Source: Sulfurimonas sp. (GTDB lineage Bacteria > Campylobacterota > Campylobacteria > Campylobacterales > Sulfurimonadaceae). Taken from it: DNA of 22,362 bases. Both the position numbers and the translations under genes were made by a program. The stretch is from positions 110,607 to 132,968 of the forward strand of contig NVUO01000009.1 in NCBI GenBank assembly GCA_002733155.1. The letters are read 5' to 3'. Positions within the stretch are counted from its first letter, which is position 1. Each line of letters opens with the position of its first letter. The notes beneath the pieces are model-generated. The model was given only the letters and a program-made list of their open reading frames with translations, did no database searches and was not told the DNA's origin. Shown piece after piece: positions 1-8,474 of the stretch.

Positions 1-390
1 AAAGAGTGGACTATTGAGAAAAATATTATGCTCCCACTCATCATAAATGGTTATGATAAAAATGTAGCAAACTCACAGGTTGATAAACTTTTAAAACATG
101 TAAGACTTAGTCATCAGGCTGGAAAGTATCCTAAAGAGTTAAGTGGTGGCGAACAACAGCGTGTAGCAATGGCTAGGGCTTTATCACATAATCCTATACT
201 TATTTTAGCCGATGAGCCAACTGGTAACCTTGACGATTATTCATCTCAGCTTATTTGGAATCTACTTGAGGGTGCTAGTGAGCAGTTAAATACTACTATA
301 ATTGTAGTTACACATAATATTCCTCAGTCTATGAGTATTGATTATAAACATTTCCATATTGAATATGGGAGTATACATGAAGTCATTTAG
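1..390 (+). CDS. ftsE: Cell-division ABC ATPase FtsE, 5' truncated by window edge
   Basis: Seen: the reading frame is open from base 1, and 129 residues of the C-terminal part of an ABC ATPase are visible. They contain the ABC signature LSGGEQQR, Walker B and D-loop ([11 protein letters not shown]) and the H-loop His in VVTHN. Walker A and roughly the first 90 residues lie outside the window. The ATG at base 28 is internal and not the start. Known: the FtsE/LolD/MacB subfamily carries this signature; FtsE pairs with FtsX at the inner face of the division septum and drives peptidoglycan hydrolysis through EnvC-type activators. Context settles the identity, because an FtsX-like membrane protein begins inside the last 14 bases and an EnvC-like protein follows. 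A LolD-type ATPase is the alternative, but the partner gene argues against it. Confidence 0.85.
   Translation, partial: KEWTIEKNIMLPLIINGYDKNVANSQVDKLLKHVRLSHQAGKYPKELSGGEQQRVAMARALSHNPILILADEPTGNLDDYSSQLIWNLLEGASEQLNTTIIVVTHNIPQSMSIDYKHFHIEYGSIHEVI
367..371 (+). promoter_or_regulatory. Ribosome binding site that fixes the ftsX start
   Basis: GGGAG lies 5 bases before the ATG at 377. It favours that start over the in-frame TTG at 338 and ATG at 365, which would only add residues overlapping ftsE and have no Shine-Dalgarno match at a suitable distance. Confidence 0.6.
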
Positions 391-1189
391 AAATCATTTT
401 TCACTAATAATAGCTCTTTTTTCTATACTTTTTTCTATACAGGTATTTATGATAGTTGATAGGTCAATATCTGCATATAAACAAAACTTAGCAAAAAACT
501 ATACAGTAATAGTTGTAAGTCAAAAAAAGCTAAGTAAGCAAAAGTTTTTAGGTATAAATAAACTTATATCAAAGGTAGATGAACTCTCAGCTGATAGTGT
601 TATAAAAAGACTAAGCTCAGGTATGAATAATAAAAATATTAAATTATTAAAACTGTCTCTTCCAAAATTTTATAAAATATCATTATTTTATTATCCAAGT
701 TCAAAAGAATTAAAAAGTTTAAGAAAAGACCTTTTAAGAAATAAGTACATTACAAAAATTGAGGACTTTTCTTTTAATCACGATACTACCTACAAGTTAT
801 TACTTTTATTTAAAGGTGTAGTTAGTGTTTTTGCCATTGTTGTATTAATTGTAACTACATTATTAATCTTTAAAGAATTAAAAATTTGGCAATACAAACA
901 TAATGAACGAATGAGTATAATGGGTTTATTTGGTGCAGCTACATGGCTTCGTTCAGCTGTATTATTTAGATTAGCTATTGTTGATGCTTTAATATCTACT
1001 TTATTAGCCTTAGTTACATTTATCTATATATCAGTATCTCCTTGGATTTTAAAACAGTTTGAATATATTGGTATTAAGGTTATTATATTTAATAATGTAA
1101 GTGATTTTTTAATATTACTTGCCACTGCTACGTTTATATCAATGTTTTTAGTATTATTAATAGTATTAGGACATAAAGAAGAAGTATGA
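377..1189 (+). CDS. ftsX: Cell-division membrane protein FtsX
   Basis: Polytopic inner-membrane partner of FtsE that transmits ATPase-driven movement to a periplasmic amidase activator. Seen: 270 residues with the FtsX layout. There is one membrane segment near residues 8-27, a hydrophilic periplasmic region of about 110 residues, then three hydrophobic segments near 142-167, 193-219 and 244-266, the last three forming the FtsX permease domain. The length is slightly under the usual 290-350, mainly because the N-terminal cytoplasmic tail is very short. The start at 377 is chosen from the GGGAG Shine-Dalgarno and overlaps ftsE by 14 bases; the stop overlaps the next gene in ATGA. Sequence conservation in this family is low, so the call rests on topology and on the ftsE and envC neighbours. 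Confidence 0.82.
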   Translation: MKSFRNHFSLIIALFSILFSIQVFMIVDRSISAYKQNLAKNYTVIVVSQKKLSKQKFLGINKLISKVDELSADSVIKRLSSGMNNKNIKLLKLSLPKFYKISLFYYPSSKELKSLRKDLLRNKYITKIEDFSFNHDTTYKLLLLFKGVVSVFAIVVLIVTTLLIFKELKIWQYKHNERMSIMGLFGAATWLRSAVLFRLAIVDALISTLLALVTFIYISVSPWILKQFEYIGIKVIIFNNVSDFLILLATATFISMFLVLLIVLGHKEEV

Positions 1190-2409
1190 TTTTGAAATTT
1201 TTTATCTGTATCTTATTTTTTATTGCTATAGATGTAAATGCTAATATTGATAAAAAAATTAAGAGAACCAGTAATGAAATCACTTCATTTTCAAAAACTT
1301 ATTCTAAAATAAATAAAAAAATGGCAAATAATGCAAGGGCTATTTTAAAACAAAAAAAAGAGATTTTAAAACAAAATAAGTTTTTACAAGGGCTAAAACT
1401 TGAACTTAAAGATAAAGAAAATAGCTATGCTATAGATACAAAAAGATTAAAAAAATTAGCAAATGGAAAACTTGTTTTAAATAAAAATAGAGATAAATTA
1501 GAACAAGATTTAGTTTTTACTATAGCTCAGAGTGTATCATTGTCATTGATTTTAGAAGAAGATTATGTATCTGGGAAAGAATCTTTAATGGAATATGAGG
1601 TTTTAAAGTTAATGCTTCAAAATTCAAAAAATATGGTAAAAAAATTAAATAAAGAGTTTTATTATTACAGCAAAAAAATAGATGTTTTAAATAATGATAT
1701 TAGCTCCTTGGAAATATCAATAGCTATTATAAATGCTAAAAGAAAAAATTTAATTAAGATACAAAAAAAGAATAAAAAGGCATTAGTTAAATTAAATAAA
1801 TCTAAAGAGATATATAAAAAAGAGCTCAAAAAAGTTTTAATTAAACAAGATATGCTTAAAAGAACTCTAGCAAAATTAAATATTATCAAAATAGATGAGA
1901 TACAAAAAGCAAAACAAGAGGCTGAACGTAAACGTGCCTTTAGTGAAAAAGTAATATTATCAGATAAAAATTTACCAAAGGTTAAAAAACATGGTAGTTC
2001 TTATCAGTCTGTAAAAACAAAAAGGTACCGCGGTAAAAAAACTATAGCTCCTTTTTTCCCATATACAATTACTAAAAAATATGGTACTTATGAAGATCCA
2101 ATTTATGGAATAAAGGTTTTTAATGAATCTATTTCACTTAAGCCAAAGAAAAAAAATACAAAGGTTAAGACTGTATTTAATGGAAAAGTAATTTATGCAG
2201 ATAAGACCGCTGTATTAAATAATATTGTGATAGTTCAACATAAGAATGGTCTACATACTATATACGCTAACCTTTCTCAAATATCACCAAATATTAAAAA
2301 AGGTAAAAAAATCAAAAAAGGTTACACTATTGGTAGAGTTAGTGATGAACTTATTTTTGAAGTTACACAAAAAAACTTTCATATTAACCCAATTAGATTA
2401 TTCCAATAA
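1186..2409 (+). CDS. envC: EnvC-like murein hydrolase activator with degenerate LytM (M23) domain
   Basis: Exported protein expected to bind the periplasmic loop of FtsX and activate N-acetylmuramyl-L-alanine amidases at the septum. Seen: 407 residues. The signal peptide is at 1-19 (hydrophobic core, ending VNA before Asn). A long Lys/Glu/Asn-rich coiled coil covers about 20-260 and a C-terminal LytM/M23 fold about 285-405. The zinc and catalytic residues of active M23 enzymes are absent: the HxxxD region reads FNESISL, the YAH position reads YAN, and the HxH motif reads ELIFE. Known: E. coli EnvC is likewise degenerate and works as an activator rather than an enzyme. It overlaps ftsX by 4 bases (ATGA), consistent with translational coupling. 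The assignment as an FtsEX-coupled activator is inference from architecture plus operon. Confidence 0.8.
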   Translation: MILKFFICILFFIAIDVNANIDKKIKRTSNEITSFSKTYSKINKKMANNARAILKQKKEILKQNKFLQGLKLELKDKENSYAIDTKRLKKLANGKLVLNKNRDKLEQDLVFTIAQSVSLSLILEEDYVSGKESLMEYEVLKLMLQNSKNMVKKLNKEFYYYSKKIDVLNNDISSLEISIAIINAKRKNLIKIQKKNKKALVKLNKSKEIYKKELKKVLIKQDMLKRTLAKLNIIKIDEIQKAKQEAERKRAFSEKVILSDKNLPKVKKHGSSYQSVKTKRYRGKKTIAPFFPYTITKKYGTYEDPIYGIKVFNESISLKPKKKNTKVKTVFNGKVIYADKTAVLNNIVIVQHKNGLHTIYANLSQISPNIKKGKKIKKGYTIGRVSDELIFEVTQKNFHINPIRLFQ

Positions 2410-2470
2410 AATAATAATATTTTTATAAAATATGCAAAACAAATGACATATATACTAGAATATACAGATA

Positions 2471-2484
2471 TTTTTTGATATAAT
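2471..2484 (+). promoter_or_regulatory. Probable sigma-70 promoter of thrC
   Basis: A run of six T, then GA, then a perfect TATAAT (2479-2484). This is the pattern described for epsilonproteobacterial vegetative promoters, where a T-rich stretch replaces a conserved -35 box. A transcript starting near 2491 would leave a leader of about 22 bases containing AAGAG (2502-2506) before the thrC ATG. Confidence 0.6.
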
Positions 2485-2512
2485 TGCTAAAATTTTTTTA
2501 CAAGAGATATAT

Positions 2513-3985
2513 ATGAACTTTATACAAACTCGTGGATGTGATGAAAATAAACCTACAACTGTGACATTTTCTCAAGCTATTTTAAGTCCAATTGCTTCCT
2601 TCGGTGGTCTATATGTACCTGAAGTATTACCAAACTTAGGTCTAGAGTTTTTAAATAAACACCTAAATTCATCATATAAAGACTTAGCATTAGATATGTT
2701 AAATCGTTTTGAGATCGATATAGATCAGGATGTAATTAAAGAGGCACTAAATCTTTATGATAACTTTGATGATTCTTCTAATCCAGTACCAGTAGTAAAA
2801 GTAAAAGAAAACCTTTACGTATCTGAACTTTATCATGGCCCTACTCGTGCATTTAAAGATATGGCACTTCAACCTTTTGGTGTAGTATTGTCATCAGTAG
2901 CACAAAAACGTAATGAAAACTATTTAATTTTAGCTGCTACTAGCGGTGATACTGGCCCAGCTGCCCTAGAGACTTTTAAAAACCGTGCAAATGTTCAAGT
3001 AGCTTGTCTTTACCCTTATGGCGGAACTTCTGATGTTCAAAGACTACAAATGGTAACTGAAGATGCAGCTAACTTAAAAGTTATTGGTATCCGCGGTGTA
3101 TTTGATGATGCACAAAATGCACTTAAGAGACTTCTTGCATCTGATGAGTTTAAAACATCTCTAAAAAAGAAACATGTCTCTTTATCTGCTGCAAACTCAG
3201 TAAACTTTGGAAGAATTATTTTTCAAATTATTTACCATATCCATTCTTATTTAGAATTAGTTCGTCAAAATGCAATAAAGATGGATGAAAAAGTTTATTT
3301 AAATGTTCCAAGTGGAAACTTTGGTAATGCCCTTGGTGCTTATTATGCTTGGAAAATGGGTCTTGGAGTTGAAAAAATTATTATCTCTTCAAATGAAAAT
3401 AATGTTTTAACTAAACTTATTAAAACTGGTAAGTATGACCTTCGTGACTTAGAAGTTGTTGGAACTACATCACCAGCTATGGATATTTTAAAGTCTTCAA
3501 ATGTTGAGCGTATATTATATGATATGTTTGGTTCTAAACGCACAAAAGAACTTATGGATGATTTAGAAGAAAAAAATATTTATGAACTTAGCGAAGATGA
3601 ACTTGAAACTTTACAAAAATGTTTTGATGCAGACTTTTGTTTAGGTGATGAGGGTAAAAAATATATCAAAGATACATTTATAAAAAATTCTTATTTAATG
3701 GATCCACATACTGCAACTTGTTTTAAATCTTACGAAACTTGTTCTAATCCAGCTATAAAAACTATAGCTTACTCAACTGCAGAATGGACTAAGTTCTCTC
3801 CAGTGATAGCGAATGCTTTAACTGGTGAAGTAGATATTAACGATATAGAAGCCTTGGAATCTATAGCAAAAGAAGCTAATCTTAAGATACCAGCTATGGT
3901 TAAGGGTCTTTTTTCAAAAAAAATAACTCAAAATACTATTATAGATAAAGAAGATATAGAAAAAGAGATACTGAACTTTTTATAA
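2513..3985 (+). CDS. thrC: Threonine synthase
   Basis: Pyridoxal-phosphate enzyme that converts O-phospho-L-homoserine to L-threonine in the cytoplasm, the last step of threonine synthesis. Seen: 490 residues, close to the family's long form. The N-terminal segment is typical (FIQTRGCDENKP, then a GGLYVPE motif near 31-37). The PLP lysine motif GPTRAFKDMALQ has K115, and the nucleotide-fold phosphate-binding motif TSGDTGPA follows, with SANSVNFGRI further on. Both ends match the family. AAGAG precedes the ATG by 6 bases. It stands alone with its own promoter, in the gap after the ftsEX-envC cluster. Its stop codon lies within a six-base palindrome shared with the convergent proC gene, and no separate terminator is visible. 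Confidence 0.96.
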   Translation: MNFIQTRGCDENKPTTVTFSQAILSPIASFGGLYVPEVLPNLGLEFLNKHLNSSYKDLALDMLNRFEIDIDQDVIKEALNLYDNFDDSSNPVPVVKVKENLYVSELYHGPTRAFKDMALQPFGVVLSSVAQKRNENYLILAATSGDTGPAALETFKNRANVQVACLYPYGGTSDVQRLQMVTEDAANLKVIGIRGVFDDAQNALKRLLASDEFKTSLKKKHVSLSAANSVNFGRIIFQIIYHIHSYLELVRQNAIKMDEKVYLNVPSGNFGNALGAYYAWKMGLGVEKIIISSNENNVLTKLIKTGKYDLRDLEVVGTTSPAMDILKSSNVERILYDMFGSKRTKELMDDLEEKNIYELSEDELETLQKCFDADFCLGDEGKKYIKDTFIKNSYLMDPHTATCFKSYETCSNPAIKTIAYSTAEWTKFSPVIANALTGEVDINDIEALESIAKEANLKIPAMVKGLFSKKITQNTIIDKEDIEKEILNFL

Positions 3986-4741
3986 CTGGGTAGCTCTGTT
4001 GTAAGCTTTTTCTATAGTATTTATGCAAGATGCTCTTACATTTCCATCCTCTAGTGCAGCATATCCAGCAGCTGTAGTCCCACCAGGACTCATTACAGCA
4101 TCTTTTAAAATAGCTGGATGTACATCTTGTATTAGTTCACCAAAACCTGAAAACAAACCACGCATAGTAGCCATTGCGTCAGCTCTTTTCATACCCTGTT
4201 TTACAGCACCGTCCGTTAAGGCTTCAGCTATAAGTGCTAAATATGCTGGACCGCTTCCAGCTAAGGCTGTTGCAATATCAAGTTCTTTTTCAGTAGATAA
4301 CCATAAGGTATCTCCAATGGATCCAAGAAGTTCTGCAGCCTCACTTTTAAACTCTTCATCCCCAGTAAGTGTAGTCATACTTCTGCCAACTTGAGCTGCA
4401 AGATTTGGCATACACCTAACAACTGCCTCTGGATTTAGATTTGTTTTTAATTTTTGTACAGTAGTTCCAGCTAAAACAGAGAATATAATTCTAGCCTTAC
4501 CTACAATTCTTGTAGCTACTTCTTCAACATTAGCAGGTTTTACACAAAATATCACTGTCTTAGCATCTATGTTAAAACCATCCATTAAAGACTTTGTTAT
4601 TTTCACTCCAAGCTCATGCTCAAACTTTGCTAGTTTTTCTAAGTTTCTACCAACTACCTCAATAGTGTATTTTTCTTTTAGACCCTTAGCTATACTAAGA
4701 GCCATATTCCCATTTCCTATAAAGGTTATAGTTTTTGACAT
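3980..4741 (-). CDS. proC: Pyrroline-5-carboxylate reductase
   Basis: NAD(P)H-dependent reduction of delta-1-pyrroline-5-carboxylate to L-proline, the final step of proline synthesis. Seen: 253 residues, a little shorter than the usual 260-275. The N-terminal Rossmann motif is FIGNGNMA (about residues 7-14), CVKPANV sits in the middle, and the C-terminal dimerisation domain carries the family signature GSGPAYLALIAEAL followed by DAVMSPGGTTAAGYAALE. AAGGAA lies 5 bases before the ATG on the - strand. The gene converges on thrC with a 6-base overlap and is divergent from putA, whose product runs the opposite pathway. No key residue appears to be missing. Confidence 0.95.
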   Translation of the reverse strand: MSKTITFIGNGNMALSIAKGLKEKYTIEVVGRNLEKLAKFEHELGVKITKSLMDGFNIDAKTVIFCVKPANVEEVATRIVGKARIIFSVLAGTTVQKLKTNLNPEAVVRCMPNLAAQVGRSMTTLTGDEEFKSEAAELLGSIGDTLWLSTEKELDIATALAGSGPAYLALIAEALTDGAVKQGMKRADAMATMRGLFSGFGELIQDVHPAILKDAVMSPGGTTAAGYAALEDGNVRASCINTIEKAYNRATQL

Positions 4742-4847
4742 AACATTCCTTAATCTATATATTTAGCTTGTATTATTTATAAAGTATTATATCTAAGAAT
4801 ATAAAAAGAATAGCTAATGTAGAATATTGGCAAATTATTATAAACAT

Positions 4848-4854
4848 AAAAGAG
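4848..4854 (+). promoter_or_regulatory. Ribosome binding site that fixes the putA start
   Basis: AAAAGAG ends 5 bases before the ATG at 4860. The in-frame TTG at 4827 would add 11 residues but has no Shine-Dalgarno match upstream, so the ATG is the better start. Confidence 0.6.
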
Positions 4855-4859
4855 TATTA

Positions 4860-7800
4860 ATGGATATCACACATGAAACATTTAAAGAGGTTAAACTTTT
4901 AGCAAAGGTTTGGCAAAAAAAAATTCAAATATCAAGGGAGAATAAGGAAGAAGAATTTCACTCTATGATGCTTAAAATGTTAGATAACCCTATGAATAAA
5001 GTATTTTTAATTGAACTTATTGATCAAATTTTTCGATCATCTAACGGAGATAGAGTATCTAATCAATTAGAATATATATTTTCAAAATATAGTGGCATAA
5101 ATTTTTTCTCCGAATTTGAAAAGATTTTAATATGGTTACTAAGAGATGTTGGTATATATCTAAGTTCAGTGTCTATACCTTTGTTTATTAATTATCTAAG
5201 AAATGATATTTCTAGCATTATAATTAAAGGTGAGGATAATATTTTAAATAAACATATTCAAAATAGAAAAAAAGAGGGTACTAGAGTAAATATTAATATT
5301 ATAGGGGAGATAGTTTTAAGTAAAGAAGAAGCTAGGGAGAGAGTTTCAAAATATATAAAAGTATTAGAAAATCCAAATGTAGATTATTTATCTATTAAAA
5401 TATCTAATCTGTTTTCTCAAATTATTCCACATGCATATGAATATAATAAATATAATATTTCAAAGGCATTAGAATCTATTTATGATAGTGCTATGATTAA
5501 TACATATGAGGATGAAAATTTAAATAAGTTAAACAAGTTTATAAACCTTGATATGGAGGAATATAAAGACTTAGAATTAACAGTAGATATATTCAAAGAC
5601 AGTTTGTCTAAAGAAAAATATAAAAATTTATATGCAGGTATAGTTATACAGGCTTATTTGCCAGATGCCTTAAGTTATGTAAAAGACTTATGTATATGGG
5701 CTAAAAAAAGGGTACAAGAGGGTGGTTCACCAATAAAAATCCGTTTAGTTAAGGGTGCTAATCAAGAAATGGAGATGACGGATGCATCTTTAAATAATTG
5801 GCCAAATGTAACTTATTTAAAAAAATCTGATACTGATGCAAATTACAAAGTTTTAATGGATTTTTTATTATCAAAAGATATTAGCCCATATGTAAATGTT
5901 GGTATAGCCTCACATAATCTTTTTGATCATGCCCTTGCTCATCTTTTAGCAAAAAAAAGGGAGGTCTTAGGATATTGTACAGTTGAGATGTTAGAGGGTA
6001 TGAGTGAGGCAGCTTATCATGTATTGAGAGATTATGGATTAAAAGTGATTCTTTATGCACCAACTGCTACTAAGGATAGTTTTACAAATGCGATATCATA
6101 TTTAGTCCGACGTTTTGATGAAAATACAGCAGAAAAAAATTTTTTACGGCATAGTTTTGGACTAAAGGTAGATAGTCCAGCTTGGTTTACATTACTTAGT
6201 AGTTATGAAGATTCAATATCTAGTATAAAAAGATTAAATTTATTTCCAAACAGGACTCAAAATAGAAATATAAAAATTCTAGAAAAAGAGAATGATTTAG
6301 ATAATTATAAATTTAAAAATGAAAGTGATACTGATTTTGTATTAAAAAATAATAGAAAATGGCTTCAAAACATAAGGGATAAATGGAAAAATATATATAA
6401 AAATGGTGCTTTTAATGCTTACCCAGTTGTAGCTGGAGAGCTTTTAGAATCAGGTGATTTAGTGGATGTAATTGATAAGTCTCAAATAAATGAAAATATT
6501 TTAGTTGGTAGATATATAAAAGCTACTAAAGAGAATTTATCACTAGCTATAAAAACTGCAAAAGATGATCCTGATGGATGGAGAGATTTATCTATAGAAC
6601 AAAGACAAGATATTCTTATGAATGTAGCTAACAAGTTTAAGCAAAAACGCCATGACCTGATTGGTATAGCTGCAGCTGAAGCATCTAAGGTATTTACTGA
6701 AACTGATGTAGAAATATCTGAAGCTATAGACTTTTTAAATTTTTACCCATATTCTGTGAAGAGATTATCTAAGTTAAGTTCTATTAAAATTAAAGCTATG
6801 GGTGTTGGTTTAGTTATAAGTCCTTGGAATTTTCCTATAGCTATACCAGTTGGTGGAATCGCTGCATCTTTGGCATCTGGAAATACTGTAATATTAAAAC
6901 CATCATCAAATACTGTACTTTGCGCATATATGTTATGTTTATGTTTTTGGGAGGCTGGAGTTAGTAAAAATACACTTCAATTTGTCCCTACAAGTGGAGA
7001 TTTAGCTTCAGAGGTATTAATCCCTAGTAAAGATATAAATTTTTGTATCTTTACAGGTAGCGAAGATACTGCATATAAAATAAAAAAAGTAAATCCTAAG
7101 ATAAAACTTTCAGCTGAGACAGGTGGCAAAAATGCAACTATTGTAACAGCTTTGGCTGATAGGCAACAGGCTATTAAAAATATATTGGTATCTGCTTTTA
7201 ATAACTCAGGACAAAAATGTTCAGCTACATCATTGCTTGTGCTAGAGTCTGAAGTTTATGAAGACAAAGAGTTTAAAAATACACTTATAAATGCAGTAAA
7301 TTCACTTGAAGTTGGTTCAGTTTGGGATTTTGAGAATAAAATTTCAGCACTTATAGCAAAACCAAAAGGAAACTTACAAAAAGCATTAACTTACCTTGAA
7401 GATAATGAAGCATGGGCTGTAAAACCTAGTTATGCTGAGGAAAATAAATATATGTTAAAACCATCTCTTCGTTGGGGTACACGTAGGGGTGATTTTTGTC
7501 ATACAAATGAGTTATTTGGACCAGTCCTTAGTGTAATATGTGCAGAGGATTTAAAAGATGCTGTAGAAATCGTTAACTCAACTGGATACGGACTTACTTC
7601 AGGTTTAGAGAGCCTAGATATACGTGAACAAGATTACTTCAAAGAGAATTTAATAGCTGGTAATCTTTATATAAACCGTTCAACAACTGGGGCAATTGTA
7701 TTAAGGCAACCATTTGGTGGTATGAGAAAATCTTCAATAGGTAGTGGAAAAAAGGCTGGTGGATTAAGTTATGTAACTCAATTTATGAATATTTCATCCA

Positions 7801-8429
7801 TCCAGACTGATACTTTTGAGATAAGTTCAAATGAATACTTAAATAAATTACAGATAGATCTTGAAAATAAAATAGAATTTCAAGAAGATATAAAACAAGC
7901 ATTTGCTTACGCTAGTAATTTTTCATACTGGAAGAAAAAGAAGTTTTTAAAAGAGTTTGACTATGCAAAGATTAGGGGACAAAGTAATATTATACGTTAT
8001 ATACCTGTAAAAGATGTATTACTAAGGATAGATGATAATGATATATTTGCTGAGGTCTTAGCATCTATTATGACTATAAAAATGATAGGAATAAAATTAC
8101 ACATATCTATATCTGAAAATTCTTCTAGGCCTGAATTTTTATTTTTAGAAGCAAATAAAGATTTATTTATGCAAAATACTGATGAAATAAGTATAGATAG
8201 TGAAAATGAATTAAGTTTATTGCTAACAAAGGCGCAAAGAATTAGGTATCTTCAAGAAAAAAGTATAAGTACTAAGGTTTACGAAACAGTAGCAAATCAT
8301 GCCCTGCATATATCAAGCGAAGTTTTTGTATCTAATGGTAGGATAGAATTAACACATTATTATCTAGAACAAAGTATATCTGATAGTTTTCATAGATATG
8401 GAAACCTTGGACTTCAAGCTATAAAATAA
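4860..8429 (+). CDS. putA: Bifunctional proline dehydrogenase / L-glutamate gamma-semialdehyde dehydrogenase
   Basis: Oxidises proline to pyrroline-5-carboxylate with FAD, then the semialdehyde to glutamate with NAD+. It lets proline serve as a carbon, nitrogen and electron source at the membrane. Seen: 1189 residues from the ATG at 4860, close to Helicobacter and Campylobacter PutA. The proline dehydrogenase barrel spans about 60-450, with IRLVKGANQEME, ASHNLFDHALA and YLVRRFDENTAE. The aldehyde dehydrogenase spans about 530-1010, with SPWNFPIA (near 655), general base E753 in ETGGKN and nucleophile C787 in NSGQKCSA, followed by LFGPVLSV. A C-terminal region of about 150 residues is less conserved. 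There is no ribbon-helix-helix DNA-binding domain at the N-terminus, so it should not repress its own gene as E. coli PutA does. It is divergent from proC across 118 bases of AT-rich DNA in which I could not place a convincing promoter. Confidence 0.95.
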   Translation: MDITHETFKEVKLLAKVWQKKIQISRENKEEEFHSMMLKMLDNPMNKVFLIELIDQIFRSSNGDRVSNQLEYIFSKYSGINFFSEFEKILIWLLRDVGIYLSSVSIPLFINYLRNDISSIIIKGEDNILNKHIQNRKKEGTRVNINIIGEIVLSKEEARERVSKYIKVLENPNVDYLSIKISNLFSQIIPHAYEYNKYNISKALESIYDSAMINTYEDENLNKLNKFINLDMEEYKDLELTVDIFKDSLSKEKYKNLYAGIVIQAYLPDALSYVKDLCIWAKKRVQEGGSPIKIRLVKGANQEMEMTDASLNNWPNVTYLKKSDTDANYKVLMDFLLSKDISPYVNVGIASHNLFDHALAHLLAKKREVLGYCTVEMLEGMSEAAYHVLRDYGLKVILYAPTATKDSFTNAISYLVRRFDENTAEKNFLRHSFGLKVDSPAWFTLLSSYEDSISSIKRLNLFPNRTQNRNIKILEKENDLDNYKFKNESDTDFVLKNNRKWLQNIRDKWKNIYKNGAFNAYPVVAGELLESGDLVDVIDKSQINENILVGRYIKATKENLSLAIKTAKDDPDGWRDLSIEQRQDILMNVANKFKQKRHDLIGIAAAEASKVFTETDVEISEAIDFLNFYPYSVKRLSKLSSIKIKAMGVGLVISPWNFPIAIPVGGIAASLASGNTVILKPSSNTVLCAYMLCLCFWEAGVSKNTLQFVPTSGDLASEVLIPSKDINFCIFTGSEDTAYKIKKVNPKIKLSAETGGKNATIVTALADRQQAIKNILVSAFNNSGQKCSATSLLVLESEVYEDKEFKNTLINAVNSLEVGSVWDFENKISALIAKPKGNLQKALTYLEDNEAWAVKPSYAEENKYMLKPSLRWGTRRGDFCHTNELFGPVLSVICAEDLKDAVEIVNSTGYGLTSGLESLDIREQDYFKENLIAGNLYINRSTTGAIVLRQPFGGMRKSSIGSGKKAGGLSYVTQFMNISSIQTDTFEISSNEYLNKLQIDLENKIEFQEDIKQAFAYASNFSYWKKKKFLKEFDYAKIRGQSNIIRYIPVKDVLLRIDDNDIFAEVLASIMTIKMIGIKLHISISENSSRPEFLFLEANKDLFMQNTDEISIDSENELSLLLTKAQRIRYLQEKSISTKVYETVANHALHISSEVFVSNGRIELTHYYLEQSISDSFHRYGNLGLQAIK

Positions 8430-8462
8430 TGAGACTTAATATTTTTTATTGCTTATATTAGA

Positions 8463-8468
8463 TACAAT
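8463..8468 (+). promoter_or_regulatory. Possible -10 element of the metal-efflux operon, directly abutting the start codon
   Basis: TACAAT at 8463-8468, preceded by a T-run (8442-8447) and TTGCTTATATT. The usual 6-7 base distance puts the transcription start at or within a base of the ATG at 8475. With no Shine-Dalgarno before that ATG, this would be a leaderless message. Position and -10 match are seen; function is inferred. Confidence 0.4.
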
Positions 8469-8474
8469 AGCTCG

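Noticed and set aside
338..376. TTG start adding 13 residues to FtsX
   Set aside because: The extra segment is only a frame-shifted reading of the ftsE end, and GGGAG supports the ATG at 377.
1665..1889. 74-codon hydrophobic open frame on the - strand inside the envC-like gene
   Set aside because: It is the antisense of a Lys/Asn-rich coiled coil, which automatically gives Phe/Leu/Ile-rich text; there is no Shine-Dalgarno or independent support.
2410..2512. Terminator hairpin after the envC-like gene
   Set aside because: Only short A/T-only inverted repeats are present, such as ATAAAA with TTTTAT; none forms a convincing stem.
4023..4394. 123-codon open frame on the + strand inside proC
   Set aside because: It lies wholly antisense to a well-conserved enzyme gene, and its product has the Ser/Pro/Ala-rich composition expected of an antisense shadow.
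4827..4859. TTG start adding 11 residues to PutA
   Set aside because: No Shine-Dalgarno precedes it, while AAAAGAG stands 5 bases before the ATG at 4860.
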